From Candidatus Methanomethylophilaceae archaeon (GTDB lineage Archaea > Thermoplasmatota > Thermoplasmata > Methanomassiliicoccales > Methanomethylophilaceae): a stretch of 64,000 nt of DNA. A model generated the notes under the pieces. The model had not been told where the DNA came from. It made no database searches and saw only the letters and a list, made by a program, of their open reading frames with translations. This document shows, piece after piece, positions 25,838 through 34,245 of this stretch (position 1 is its first letter; every line of letters begins with the position of its first letter). Location of the stretch: contig CALUOK010000002.1 of assembly GCA_944322255.1 (NCBI GenBank), forward strand, positions 62,001-126,000, read 5' to 3'. A program made the translations under genes and the position numbers.

Positions 25838-26169
25838 AAACGATTGATGAATCGACTGGAAATGTGATCGAAGAGCTCGTCGAGAGTAGGACCTCCGACG
25901 AGTGCGGACTGGAGAATCTGCCCCGGATGTACAGGGACGCGGGCGTGACGTGCGCCGACGACGTCATTGCCGAGACCAACCTGGTTTCCGGCATAGCCAT
26001 CTCGATGTATGCGAGTCTGGGTGAGCTCAAGCACGTGGCAGAGGAGATGGACTCCGAGTTCGGAGAGTCACTCCTGGAGTGGCATGCGAAGGCCGAGAGC
26101 CTGATGTCGGAGCTGTCTGAGATCGTCCTCGGAGAGGCCGACAGCATCGACGGGGGTGATTGGGAATGA
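25834..26169 (+). CDS. Unknown helical acidic protein
   Basis: A 111-residue protein, acidic and helical (NLVSGIAISMYASLGELKHV; LLEWHAKAESLMSELSEIV). Start overlaps the end of the second methyltransferase frame by 4 bases, its end overlaps the PCNA gene. It may act with either neighbour; no family recognised. Confidence 0.55.
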   Translation: MKTIDESTGNVIEELVESRTSDECGLENLPRMYRDAGVTCADDVIAETNLVSGIAISMYASLGELKHVAEEMDSEFGESLLEWHAKAESLMSELSEIVLGEADSIDGGDWE

Positions 26170-26912
26170 TGCATGCCATCATCTCCAAATCGATCCTTCA
26201 GCGCGTTGTAACCCACACCGGCATCGTCACAGATAAGCTGAACATGACATGTCTGGACGATGGCTGGAAGATTTCGATCACAGACCCGGCGAAAGTCGCC
26301 ATGATGAACATCATGGTGTGGACTAACGCCATGGACAGCTACGAGGTTCAGGTAGCGAACGAGGATGAGAGGGAGATCATATTCGATCTCGAAAAACTCG
26401 CCAGTGCTCTGTCCATCTTCCCGGACGGTCAGCCTGTTGAAATCACGTTCTCAGACGGTGTCGTGAGACTCGACTGCGGAAGGATGCATCGTGCCATCAG
26501 GAATGAGGTCAGGGTTGAAGGGGAACCTAGGATGAAGATTCCGGAGGTGAATCTGAGGTGCAGCATCCCTCTGGACACCACCGAAATCTACAAGATGATC
26601 TCCAAGAGCGGTGGCATCACCGATCATCTGACCATCTCATGTGGTCCGAACGGGCTGTCGATCACACTTTCCTCCGAGGTTGACAACGTCTCCTATGAGA
26701 ACGACGATGAAGAGGTCAGATCGCCTGATGGAGAGACCTACACCTCGATGTTCCCGCTGGACTACTTCGTGAGGGCATTGTCGGGATTCAAGGGTCCTGT
26801 CATCCTGGAGATCGACAATGATTACCCGCTGAAGATGTTCAGCAACGACCCGTTTCCCTCCACGTATCTGCTGGCTCCTAGAGTGGAGAGAGACGACATC
26901 GGAGGTGCATGA
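26166..26912 (+). CDS. PCNA-like DNA sliding clamp
   Basis: A 248-residue divergent PCNA. The C-terminal block YFVRALSGFKGPVILEIDND then PLKMFSNDPFPSTYLLAPRVE matches the PCNA ending (LAPRIE). The N-terminal half shows the first clamp domain (KLNMTCLDDGWKISITDPAK; EKLASALSIFPDGQPVEITF) and residues ~125-245 the second. It is probably an element-encoded processivity factor alongside the host clamp. Neighbouring exonuclease, dUTPase and GINS-like genes support DNA replication of the element. ATG 26166 is chosen; ATG 26169 is the next codon. Confidence 0.82.
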   Translation: MMHAIISKSILQRVVTHTGIVTDKLNMTCLDDGWKISITDPAKVAMMNIMVWTNAMDSYEVQVANEDEREIIFDLEKLASALSIFPDGQPVEITFSDGVVRLDCGRMHRAIRNEVRVEGEPRMKIPEVNLRCSIPLDTTEIYKMISKSGGITDHLTISCGPNGLSITLSSEVDNVSYENDDEEVRSPDGETYTSMFPLDYFVRALSGFKGPVILEIDNDYPLKMFSNDPFPSTYLLAPRVERDDIGGA

Positions 26913-27427
26913 GCATGATTACCCTCGATGAGGTGCTGGATCGCATCCGCTCCGGCACGGATCCGAAGGAGCTCGCCTCCGAGATCGGGGTGTCTGAGAG
27001 GACGTTCAGGAACCGCGCGTCGAAGGCGGGACGTCTCCAGGAGTACAAGGCCGTCGTCGCATCCTATCGCGCATCCGAGGCATCGAAAATCGATCTGGAT
27101 GCGCTCATGGCTCTGGCCGACCAGGGAATGTCCCTGAACGCGGCATGCGTCAAGGTAGGATGCTCCAGAACTACCGCCACGGACCGTCTGACATCCGAGA
27201 ACCGCCTGGCCGAGTTCTATGTGAGGTCCCAGGAGGCCCGCAACGGGAGAACGATTCCCGTCGTCTCATCCCAGGAATATCACAGCGGACCCAGGGAGAC
27301 CCTGATCTCCGCCATCCCGAAACTCCCTCCGGAGACGAAGGAGGCGTTCATGGGAGCCATCAGAGCCGTGGACTCGATGATCTCGGATGCGGACAGACTG
27401 TCCAGACTTTGCGGGGGGAGAGCATGA
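26909..27427 (+). CDS. Protein with two helix-turn-helix units
   Basis: A 172-residue protein with two HTH-like stretches, DPKELASEIGVSERTFRNRA (about 17-36) and SLNAACVKVGCSRTTATDRL (about 75-94), followed by a helical C-terminus. This resembles Hin/terminase-small-subunit style HTHs. It could be a regulator or a DNA-recognition subunit; no terminase large subunit is visible in the window. Overlaps both neighbours by 4 bases. Confidence 0.6.
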   Translation: MSMITLDEVLDRIRSGTDPKELASEIGVSERTFRNRASKAGRLQEYKAVVASYRASEASKIDLDALMALADQGMSLNAACVKVGCSRTTATDRLTSENRLAEFYVRSQEARNGRTIPVVSSQEYHSGPRETLISAIPKLPPETKEAFMGAIRAVDSMISDADRLSRLCGGRA

Positions 27428-27822
27428 AGGTCATCCTTCTGCGCGGTTACAGCAACTTCTACCTGGTTTCCGAGGAGACCAGCGAAGGAGAGGTCTTCAG
27501 AGTCTACAAGAGATTCGCCAAGACCTCGAAGAAGCCCGCATTCGAATCGAAGGTCTATAACGAGGCCCTCGGAAGACTGATCGAGCTCCAGGAGGAGATT
27601 ACCACCCTGACACCTCCTGAAGGGTTCCATTGCGTAGTCCTTCGCAGGGAGGGCAGCTTCGAGGTCATGCGCACGGTCGGACGCCGGAACTCCGAGCTCG
27701 TTTGGGTGTACATTATCAAGGACACCAAGAACGAGACGATAACTGACTACTCGCGGAGCTACAATGTCATCTGCCAGAAGATGCACATCCGTGCGACAGA
27801 GGAGGCGGTAGCATGTCCATGA
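27424..27822 (+). CDS. Unknown basic protein, 132 residues
   Basis: Mixed alpha/beta, basic (VYKRFAKTSKKPAFESKVYN; EVMRTVGRRNSELVWVYIIK). ATG 27424 overlaps the previous stop. No recognised domain; predicted cytosolic. Basic character would suit nucleic-acid binding. Confidence 0.5.
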   Translation: MKVILLRGYSNFYLVSEETSEGEVFRVYKRFAKTSKKPAFESKVYNEALGRLIELQEEITTLTPPEGFHCVVLRREGSFEVMRTVGRRNSELVWVYIIKDTKNETITDYSRSYNVICQKMHIRATEEAVACP

Positions 27823-28214
27823 CCGTCACCTCCATCGAAGCATACTACAGCATCAAGAAGTGCTCGGCTCAGAAGTGCTTGGAGGTCCGTCAGTACGTCG
27901 AAGCGAATCCCGGTTCGACGAATGAGGACATCGCCGCCGCCCTGAACATGAAAATCCAGTCCGTGACACCGAGGACACGCGAGCTGAAGGTCAACGGACT
28001 GCTATGGATCACGGGCAAGGGGAAGACCGCATCCGGTCGCAACGGATATGCCATGAGCTCGGCGACATGCCCCAACTGCATGTCCACGAAGCTGGAGGTC
28101 TCCCGCGAGGGAGAGGGCATGTTCGGCTACTATTGCTACACATGCGGACACAGGTTCAGGGCGCGTCTGAGCGAGAACTCCGAGCTGGAGGAGGTGATTG
28201 ATGATGTCCAGTGA
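27813..28214 (+). CDS. Winged-helix plus zinc-ribbon protein
   Basis: A 133-residue protein. Residues ~20-70 form a winged helix (CLEVRQYVEANPGSTNEDIA then QSVTPRTRELKVNGLLW), and residues ~85-120 a zinc ribbon (CPNCMSTKLEVSRE, YYCYTCGHRF). The combination resembles archaeal transcription factors of the TFE/TFIIS-like kind, but no specific match is claimed. Confidence 0.6.
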   Translation: MSMTVTSIEAYYSIKKCSAQKCLEVRQYVEANPGSTNEDIAAALNMKIQSVTPRTRELKVNGLLWITGKGKTASGRNGYAMSSATCPNCMSTKLEVSREGEGMFGYYCYTCGHRFRARLSENSELEEVIDDVQ

Positions 28215-28599
28215 CGACCTCATCACCAACAGGACCTACCTCCTGACGGCCAGGGCGAAGGCGGTGATGGACAACACCGCCATCATGCTCCCCGGCTACT
28301 GCAAGACGGAGGTCATCAACACCGCCATCTTCCTTCTGGGACTGGAAATCAGCAAGCGTCGGTCGGAGAAGGGCCTCACCGTGAAGGAGGCGTTCGAATC
28401 CATCCACTGCGACCTCAGACAGATGGGATATGACGAGATCATCTCCAACCTGGTTCCGGACCGCAGGTCCCAGACGCACCTGGATGCATTCCTGGACTGC
28501 ATCGATGACGATGCCGATGCGAAGGAGATCATCATCGGGCTGATGGGCATCCACGACGAAGGTGGCGACGCCCCCGATTCGAAGGAGGCGGGCGAATGA
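28201..28599 (+). CDS. Unknown helical protein
   Basis: A 132-residue helical protein (INTAIFLLGLEISKRRSEKG; HLDAFLDCIDDDADAKEIII). GAGGTGATTG serves as SD for ATG 28201. No signature residues. It overlaps its neighbours by 14 and 4 bases. Confidence 0.5.
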   Translation: MMSSDDLITNRTYLLTARAKAVMDNTAIMLPGYCKTEVINTAIFLLGLEISKRRSEKGLTVKEAFESIHCDLRQMGYDEIISNLVPDRRSQTHLDAFLDCIDDDADAKEIIIGLMGIHDEGGDAPDSKEAGE

Positions 28600-28949
28600 A
28601 GGGCGGACGCATGCTCAGGAGACGCCTGGACATGAAGGGCGAGGGCAGGGTCGACCCCATCGCGGTCGACCCACCCCAGAAGAGCATCAAGCATCAGATC
28701 AAGCACCCGAAGAAGAAGGCGTTCGACTACCGCGTTATAATGTGCGACGGGGTCGCGTACTTCGTCGTATCTGCCGACACCACACCTGAGAAGGCTGCCA
28801 GGATGTACAGTCAGGTCCGTCCGGCAGCCGATCTCGTCGATAACTACGAACGCGGATTCTGCCGCTTCAACGTGGTTTCCCAGGAATATGAGCTGTGCGA
28901 GAACGGACCGGGAGCATTCCCGGTCCACATCTGGATCATGGAGGAGTGA
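28596..28949 (+). CDS. Unknown basic protein
   Basis: A 117-residue protein with a Lys/Arg-rich N-terminal half (IKHQIKHPKKKAFDYRVIMC) and an alpha/beta C-terminal half (YFVVSADTTPEKAARMYSQV). The basic N-terminus could bind nucleic acid. No family recognised. Overlaps both neighbouring genes. Confidence 0.5.
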   Translation: MKGGRMLRRRLDMKGEGRVDPIAVDPPQKSIKHQIKHPKKKAFDYRVIMCDGVAYFVVSADTTPEKAARMYSQVRPAADLVDNYERGFCRFNVVSQEYELCENGPGAFPVHIWIMEE

Positions 28950-29308
28950 TGATGGTCGAGAGATTCACCATCCCCAGATTCAGATGCGAGCACTGCTCCC
29001 AGGTGTTCCAGACCCTCCATGATGCCACCGAGCACGAGGTGATCTGTCGCGAGAACAGGTTCCGGATCCCCCATCTGATTGGAAGATGGGTAGAAGGCGA
29101 CGGGGTTGTGGGCATGGCCACGCAGACCCGCAAGGCGGATTCCTTCATCGGAATCTCCACCCCTTTCACACCCGTCGTCGTATGGGTGTCTCCGCTGAAG
29201 GTCAGGGAGATAACCCTGGAGGATGCCAAGGCTAGATTGTCCGGTCAGTTGGAGGCCAAGGTCAGAGGATTCGAGCTCAAGGCGGATGACTACAGGAGGG
29301 ATGCCTGA
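28949..29308 (+). CDS. C2HC zinc-finger protein
   Basis: A 119-residue protein whose N-terminus RCEHCSQVFQTLHDATEHEV followed by IC has the spacing C-x2-C-x12-H-x4-C of a classical finger, as found in many archaeal virus proteins. The rest is beta-rich then helical (ITLEDAKARLSGQLEAKVRG). Likely a DNA-binding regulator. Confidence 0.6.
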   Translation: MMVERFTIPRFRCEHCSQVFQTLHDATEHEVICRENRFRIPHLIGRWVEGDGVVGMATQTRKADSFIGISTPFTPVVVWVSPLKVREITLEDAKARLSGQLEAKVRGFELKADDYRRDA

Positions 29309-29604
29309 TGCTTCCGACGAAGGGCGGAGTCTATCGTCTTAGATCGGAGGTCAGGACGCACTTCATCATTCGCAACAAGCACCTGATTCCCGTCTACGAA
29401 GGGCCGTTCACGCTCATGGAGAGAGCGGTGTATGAAGGATGGTCAGATGGCCTGGACTGTCGCTGCTCGGCGTGCAAGAGGCACGTCAGCAGAGGGTATG
29501 TGTTCAGAGATGAGTGGAATGGACGCATCGATGTGTTCGGACGCTGTTGCCTCCGCAAGCACGTCCGCGTCGTTCTCCTGGAACCCACGGAGGGAGTGCA
29601 GTGA
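29308..29604 (+). CDS. Cys-containing basic protein
   Basis: A 98-residue protein with CRCSACKRHVSRGYVF near residue 52 and FGRCCLRKHVRV near 78, a possible zinc site. The N-terminal half is beta-rich and basic. Function unknown. Overlaps adjacent genes by 1 and 4 bases. Confidence 0.5.
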   Translation: MLPTKGGVYRLRSEVRTHFIIRNKHLIPVYEGPFTLMERAVYEGWSDGLDCRCSACKRHVSRGYVFRDEWNGRIDVFGRCCLRKHVRVVLLEPTEGVQ

Positions 29605-30482
29605 GCGTTACCTTCGTCGTCAAGAGGGACGTGAAGCTGAGGCATTGCTGTGAGTGTGCGTGCATCGTCGCGTCCAACAGCCACAATCCGGCTCCCAGCG
29701 GATACAGACCTGAGACATACTGGTGCAGGAAGAGGCAGAAGGGTATCGAGGATCCCGGAGATCACATCGCCTGTAGCGAGTTCATCGACGCGAGAGAAAC
29801 GGGGGATATGTTCAGATTCCCAGGAGATCGTAGATGCACGGAGTGTCTGGAGTTCTCTCGTTATGAGAAGTCGGGCATTGTCGACGGCATCCTGAGAACG
29901 ATATGCATCAACGAATGCGACAGGAGCAGTGGCATGGAGATTCACTTCCCGAACATGCTCCGTGCATGCGATGAGGACCTGGATGACGATGAGCCTGAGA
30001 CCCAGACGTTCAGGGTGACGTTTGTAGCCTATCAGACCGTCGAGGTCGAAGCCGAAAGCATCCGTGAAGCCAAGAGATTGGCCTGGGACGAGTGCTTCCT
30101 CGAAGATGCCGAGATTGAAAGTATCGAGGAGGTCGAACGAATGACCGCCGATGCGTGCAGGGTCCCGACCCTCTCGGACATCCAGACCATGATGGAGTCT
30201 GTCGGCTCGATGAGGATGCAGGACGTGGATCCCGACGGGATGTGCAACTACATCATCATACGTTTCTCGCCACAGACCCCGTTGCGTATCAGATTCAGGG
30301 CTCTGAATCTGGTATCGTCTCGCATCGATGCACCGATGAGCATCCTCTACGGGGGGAATTGCATCGTGGCATGGAACGTATCGAAGGCTCAGTACGTCTC
30401 CCTCGGATGCAATCTGGCCGAATTCGTCTCGCAGGACGGCATCGTGGACATCGAATGGCGTGGAGCGGGGGCGGTCGAATGA
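29601..30482 (+). CDS. Cys-rich protein with acidic linker
   Basis: A 293-residue protein starting with GTG in a GTGA overlap. Residues 1-110 contain ten Cys (CCECACIVASNSH, CTECLEFSRYEKSG) suggesting two zinc sites; an acidic linker (CDEDLDDDEPETQ) leads to a small alpha/beta domain (FRVTFVAYQTVEVEAESIRE) like the DpnD/PcfM or DUF-type modules of mobile elements. No catalytic motif. Confidence 0.5.
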   Translation: MSVTFVVKRDVKLRHCCECACIVASNSHNPAPSGYRPETYWCRKRQKGIEDPGDHIACSEFIDARETGDMFRFPGDRRCTECLEFSRYEKSGIVDGILRTICINECDRSSGMEIHFPNMLRACDEDLDDDEPETQTFRVTFVAYQTVEVEAESIREAKRLAWDECFLEDAEIESIEEVERMTADACRVPTLSDIQTMMESVGSMRMQDVDPDGMCNYIIIRFSPQTPLRIRFRALNLVSSRIDAPMSILYGGNCIVAWNVSKAQYVSLGCNLAEFVSQDGIVDIEWRGAGAVE

Positions 30483-30607
30483 GGGACGAATGCCGCGACT
30501 GCGTGCATCAGAGCTCCATCTCCGGATGTGTACATCCGTATGGGTGGAGATACGACTACGAGGACATCCCCGAACACTGCCCCTACTGCCAGGAGGAGCA
30601 CCGATGA
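30479..30607 (+). CDS. 42-residue zinc-binding peptide
   Basis: MRDECRDCVHQSSISGCVHP ends with CPYCQEEHR: two CxxC knuckles within 42 residues. Coupled by overlap on both sides (ATGA). One of several zinc-ribbon microproteins in the element. Confidence 0.5.
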   Translation: MRDECRDCVHQSSISGCVHPYGWRYDYEDIPEHCPYCQEEHR

Positions 30608-30801
30608 CCGACCTGCGTACAATCGGCAGACGTCTGCGCGGTTGCTCCGATTGCCATTCGCATGACATCATCATGCTGTCCACGCACAAGGACGGTGTGG
30701 ACGACAGCAGGATCATCTGCATGAGGTGTGGTCATGAGGTGAGATCGGAGCACGCCTGGGTCGCAGCTCGCATCTGGGGGATGGTGGGGGTGCACTCATG
30801 A
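30604..30801 (+). CDS. Small zinc-ribbon protein (Lar-like)
   Basis: A 65-residue protein with CSDCHSHDIIMLS and CMRCGHEVRSEHAWVAARIW. The layout, with the second knuckle followed by a Trp-containing helix, is like restriction-alleviation (Lar) type zinc ribbons of phages, a suggestion only. Confidence 0.5.
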   Translation: MTDLRTIGRRLRGCSDCHSHDIIMLSTHKDGVDDSRIICMRCGHEVRSEHAWVAARIWGMVGVHS

Positions 30802-31043
30802 TCTCCGTCGAGGGTTGGGACGGCCTGGCACGCAGGTTCCCTCTGGAGGTTTCTCTGCGTGATGACATCCTGGCATTCATCGGTGAGCATCCGGGTTGCG
30901 GATTCAACGCGATCTGCAACCACTTCCGCCATGCAGACGCAATCGGACTGATGGACGTGCTGTTCCGTCTCAGGGAGGATGGGGATGTCGTGACGGACGG
31001 ACCGCATCCGGTCGAATCACACTATCTGAGGGAGGTTGTATGA
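30798..31043 (+). CDS. Small winged-helix protein
   Basis: An 81-residue protein; RDDILAFIGEHPGCGFNAIC then MDVLFRLREDGDVVTDGP follow a winged-helix pattern with a short wing. Probably a regulator. Overlaps the exonuclease start by 4 bases. Confidence 0.55.
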   Translation: MISVEGWDGLARRFPLEVSLRDDILAFIGEHPGCGFNAICNHFRHADAIGLMDVLFRLREDGDVVTDGPHPVESHYLREVV

Positions 31044-31789
31044 TGCCACAGGTGTCATGCATGGATGCCCGCAGAATGGCATACGCCGACCCGTGCGATG
31101 TCCTTGTCATCGACACGGAGACCACCGGGCTGGACTCTAGCAGGGACAAGCTGCTGTCCATCGCCATCATCGATGGCGTTGGCCGCACCTTGTTCCATAG
31201 TCTGATCCACCCATACGGACGGAAGAACTGGCCAGAGGCAGAGAAGATCAATCATATCACAACGAGGATGGTGCGCGATGCCCCCTCGGTGTATGAGATT
31301 CGTGACAGGGTGAACGGCATCCTCTCCCATGCCAGGCTGTTCATCGGATACAACGTCAGCTTCGATCTCGATTTCCTGAGAGCCGCAGGGTTCGAGGTCC
31401 CCGATACCGACTGGTGCGACGTCATGGATGATTTCGTACCGATATACGACAGCATCAACCACACCGGAGGAAGGTGGCAGAAGCTCACCACATGTGCGAC
31501 GTTCTTCGGATACAGATTCGTCCCGCATGATGCCCTGGAGGATGCGAAGGCCACTCTGTACTGCTGTATGGCGATTGCCCACCAGCAGAGGATGGGCCAA
31601 GAACAGATTGCCCCTGAACTGGGCCAGAACAAACCTGACAGGCAGTCGAAGAACCCTCGCACTGCCGCCAAACCCCTTGATTTCTACAGATCCACAAAGG
31701 GTCGGAGGTGTTCGGATATGACATCGGATGAGATGAGAAAGGAGCCTTGCCGTGCGATAGAACACAAAGTCCAGGAGGAGTCCTCATGA
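31040..31789 (+). CDS. DnaQ-like 3'-5' exonuclease
   Basis: A 249-residue DEDDh exonuclease. Exo I is VLVIDTETTGLDSSRDKLLS (catalytic Asp and Glu), Exo II YNVSFDLDFLRAAGF, Exo III HDALEDAKATLYCC with the His and Asp. The ~60-residue C-terminal tail is Lys/Arg-rich. It probably proofreads or processes DNA during element replication; no polymerase gene is present in the window, so it would work with a host enzyme. ATG 31040 or 31043. Confidence 0.85.
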   Translation: MMPQVSCMDARRMAYADPCDVLVIDTETTGLDSSRDKLLSIAIIDGVGRTLFHSLIHPYGRKNWPEAEKINHITTRMVRDAPSVYEIRDRVNGILSHARLFIGYNVSFDLDFLRAAGFEVPDTDWCDVMDDFVPIYDSINHTGGRWQKLTTCATFFGYRFVPHDALEDAKATLYCCMAIAHQQRMGQEQIAPELGQNKPDRQSKNPRTAAKPLDFYRSTKGRRCSDMTSDEMRKEPCRAIEHKVQEESS

Positions 31790-32208
31790 TCGCTCCTGAT
31801 GGACTCATGCCCAGACGTGCCACCGTAGGCTCGGCAGGGTATGATTTCCTCGCTCCGAAAACGATCCACCTGATTCCGGGACGGTGGGTCGAGATCGATA
31901 CAGGCGTCTGCCTGACGGATGAGGACTTTCCTGCGGGACATTGGTTCATGATGCTGGTGCCCCGGAGCGGACTGGGATTCCGCTATGGTGTGAAGCTATC
32001 CAACACCGTCGGAATCATCGACATGGACTATCGCCAGAGCATCCGCGCGAAGATCACCAGTGACGTCGAATGCATCATCGATGTGGGCGAGGCGTTCATG
32101 CAGGGCATTCTCGTCCCGTTCGGAACGCTCTGTGGCGAGATTGCTCCGACTTCGAGACGTGAAGGGGGATTCGGATCCACCGACAGGAGGTGGACGGCAT
32201 GCCCATGA
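31786..32208 (+). CDS. dUTPase / dCTP deaminase family protein
   Basis: A 140-residue trimeric dUTPase-fold protein, limiting dUTP and supplying dUMP. Motif 1 is RRATVGSAGYDFLAP, motif 2 PRSGLGFRYGVKLSN, motif 3 VGIIDMDYRQSIRAKI, and motif 5 REGGFGSTDRR near the C-terminus, so all substrate-binding motifs are present. dUTPases are common in viruses and mobile replicons. Overlaps the exonuclease end by 4 bases. Confidence 0.85.
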   Translation: MIAPDGLMPRRATVGSAGYDFLAPKTIHLIPGRWVEIDTGVCLTDEDFPAGHWFMMLVPRSGLGFRYGVKLSNTVGIIDMDYRQSIRAKITSDVECIIDVGEAFMQGILVPFGTLCGEIAPTSRREGGFGSTDRRWTACP

Positions 32209-32831
32209 CCCCGTTTGAGCTGAAGATGACTCCTGAGACCAAGTGCAAGTGCCTGATCTGCGGGGAGGAGCACATATTTGGCGACTTCGACGAGCACGGT
32301 GCCGTTGCAATCTTCATCGATAAAAACGGTCCAAGACCCGTATGTGTCTGCAACTCGGACAGGTGCATGGGAACGGTCACACTGCTCGGAGGACAGGTCA
32401 GACAGAGGACCGTCGGAAAGGTCCCATCATTCTCCATCACTCCATCTGGAGACGGGAAGTATGTGTCCTTGTCTGTCGGGGACATGGGGATGAACATCCC
32501 GTCGGGACTGTTCATCAACATGTTCATGGACTTGACCACGAAGCTCATCCCCAGATTGAAACCAGAGCCGGGGTCCGTGAAGATGCCGACAATGCCGAAT
32601 CTCCCACCGACGGTCAAAGCCACGGTTTTGGATTCCATCGGCGATTGGAATCCTCAGAACAACACCGACCTGAATACATGCCCGTGTTGCAATTTCAGGG
32701 ATTTGTACACGTTCGAGGACGGACCCGAAGATGTGACCGTACAGTGCAATGTCTGTGGCAGATACGGCCACGGTCGGACGAAAGCAGACGCGATGGCTGA
32801 TCTGGCCTCGAAAAAGGAGGTGTCCCCATGA
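32199..32831 (+). CDS. Zinc-binding protein, 210 residues
   Basis: Two Cys sites: CKCLICGEEHIFG plus CVCNSDRCMG in the first 60 residues and CPCCNFRDLYTFED plus CNVCGRYGHGRTKAD near the C-terminus, the latter like Lar/zinc-ribbon domains. A Pro-rich linker joins them. ATG 32199 is chosen because AGGAGG lies 9 bases upstream. Function unknown. Confidence 0.55.
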   Translation: MPMTPFELKMTPETKCKCLICGEEHIFGDFDEHGAVAIFIDKNGPRPVCVCNSDRCMGTVTLLGGQVRQRTVGKVPSFSITPSGDGKYVSLSVGDMGMNIPSGLFINMFMDLTTKLIPRLKPEPGSVKMPTMPNLPPTVKATVLDSIGDWNPQNNTDLNTCPCCNFRDLYTFEDGPEDVTVQCNVCGRYGHGRTKADAMADLASKKEVSP

Positions 32832-33607
32832 CGATGACCTTCGAAGAACTCAGAGAAATCTGGGAGAGGGAGTTCAGAAATCAGCGGATTCCATCGCCTG
32901 TGGAACCCACACTCTACGATGACATGAGGATCCTCTGTGAAAGGCTGCAATCCGAGTTCGTTGAAGCGGAACATAATCAGCTCGAATCCGTGTTGGACTC
33001 TGAACTCAAGCTCGCGAAGGCGAAGCGCATGGTCGAGGAGATTACCCGTATGAGGATTGCCAAGATCATGAGACTGTCTCTGGATCAGGCGATTGTAGGG
33101 CGGAGATTCGCACACCTCGATGAGCTTCCGCAGGAGGAACTCAGGATATTCGAGAGCATCGAAGGCGACATCGAATTGCTGACCGAGAAACTCGGAATAA
33201 GGGAGATTGTGGACGACATCCTCGATGAGATCGCTGATGAGCTGGATGGGATGACATACCCCCCATACATCTCCGACGACATCCGGAAGAAGGCGAAGGA
33301 CAACAACATCCAGATTGTCTATGGATGCAGTGATGATCTCATCGAGTTCGACGGCGCATTCTTCGATGAACTCGGAGCGTGGATTCCGAAGGATGGTGAT
33401 TCTCGCAGGTATGTCAGCTCCAAGGGAAGGGTCATCGATGCTGTCTGGTGTGAGGATGGCAAAACATCCTGGACATACAGAACGGACATCCGCCACAGGA
33501 CATTCCGCATCTTCGACGAAGAGGATGAGGATGATGACACACCCTACTGCATTGGAATCATCTTCAGAGCGGTCTCCGGTGAGATTTGGTCGGAGGAAGA
33601 GCGATGA
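32828..33607 (+). CDS. GINS-like protein with unusual C-terminal domain
   Basis: A 259-residue protein. The N-terminal ~120 residues look like the helical A domain of archaeal Gins51/Gins15: TFEELREIWEREFRNQRIPS, then VEEITRMRIAKIMRLSLDQ and LDELPQEELRIFESIEGDIE, matching the R-x-x-KI and late E-rich helix pattern. The C-terminal ~110 residues (VYGCSDDLIEFDG, WTYRTDIRHRTFRIFDEEDE) do not resemble the normal GINS B domain. With the element's PCNA it may tie the host CMG helicase to element replication (inference). Confidence 0.5.
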   Translation: MTMTFEELREIWEREFRNQRIPSPVEPTLYDDMRILCERLQSEFVEAEHNQLESVLDSELKLAKAKRMVEEITRMRIAKIMRLSLDQAIVGRRFAHLDELPQEELRIFESIEGDIELLTEKLGIREIVDDILDEIADELDGMTYPPYISDDIRKKAKDNNIQIVYGCSDDLIEFDGAFFDELGAWIPKDGDSRRYVSSKGRVIDAVWCEDGKTSWTYRTDIRHRTFRIFDEEDEDDDTPYCIGIIFRAVSGEIWSEEER

Positions 33608-34245
33608 GGCTCTACACCTCAACTGGGACTGTCAAGGTCCGTGACCAATGCAACGAGTATGGTGTCGGGCTCCTGATGGTCGATAAATGGCGCAACCCCG
33701 ACCAATGGCCGTTCTTCGCCGTGGACAACGGATGCTATGCAGCCCATTCCAGACAGGAGGAGTGGGACCCCAAATCGTTCCTCGGAATCCTGGCCAGACT
33801 GAGCCGTGAATCCCGCATTCCAGACTTCGTCGTGATTCCAGACAGGGTGTCCGATCCCACCAGCCTGGGATTCTCCGAGGCATGGATCCACGCTCTGAAG
33901 ACGACGTACCCCTGGTTCCCTTATTATCTGGCGGTTCAGGATGGGATGACCGAGGAATCGGTCAGACAGTTCATCGAGGCCAACGGAATCTCAGGGATCT
34001 TCGTCGGCGGATCTATGGACTGGAAGCTCAGAACCATGGGACAGTGGGCGAAATTGGCCCACCGCCTCGGTCTCCAGTGTCATGTGGGACGTGTCGGACC
34101 GGTCAGCCGTATGTTGTTGGCTGAGTACAGCGGAGCCGATTCCATCGATTCGACGACATGGGTCCAGCGTAAGGATGCTCTCCCGAAGTACATCCGTGCA
34201 TACCGTGAGCAAACATCCCTGCCATCGGAGGAGGTGGCCGAATGA
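33604..34245 (+). CDS. Putative tRNA-guanine-transglycosylase-like (DpdA-type) protein
   Basis: A 213-residue protein. FAVDNGCYAAHSRQEEWDPK, DFVVIPDRVSDPTSLGFSEA, YYLAVQDGMTEESVRQFIE and IFVGGSMDWKLRTMGQWAKL, ending HVGRVGPVSR and GADSIDSTTW, match my recollection of phage proteins of the TGT/DpdA superfamily that place 7-deazaguanines in DNA. Asp residues in the first two blocks would be nucleophile and base. No queuosine-precursor synthesis genes are seen here, so substrate and target (DNA or tRNA) are open. Confidence 0.5.
   Translation: MRLYTSTGTVKVRDQCNEYGVGLLMVDKWRNPDQWPFFAVDNGCYAAHSRQEEWDPKSFLGILARLSRESRIPDFVVIPDRVSDPTSLGFSEAWIHALKTTYPWFPYYLAVQDGMTEESVRQFIEANGISGIFVGGSMDWKLRTMGQWAKLAHRLGLQCHVGRVGPVSRMLLAEYSGADSIDSTTWVQRKDALPKYIRAYREQTSLPSEEVAE

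Noticed and set aside
27413-27419. G6 run before ATG 27424, and G6 runs at 30,351 and 49,320, as further phase-variation tracts
   Set aside because: Six or seven G are common in GC-rich DNA and no frame conflict is seen at these places.
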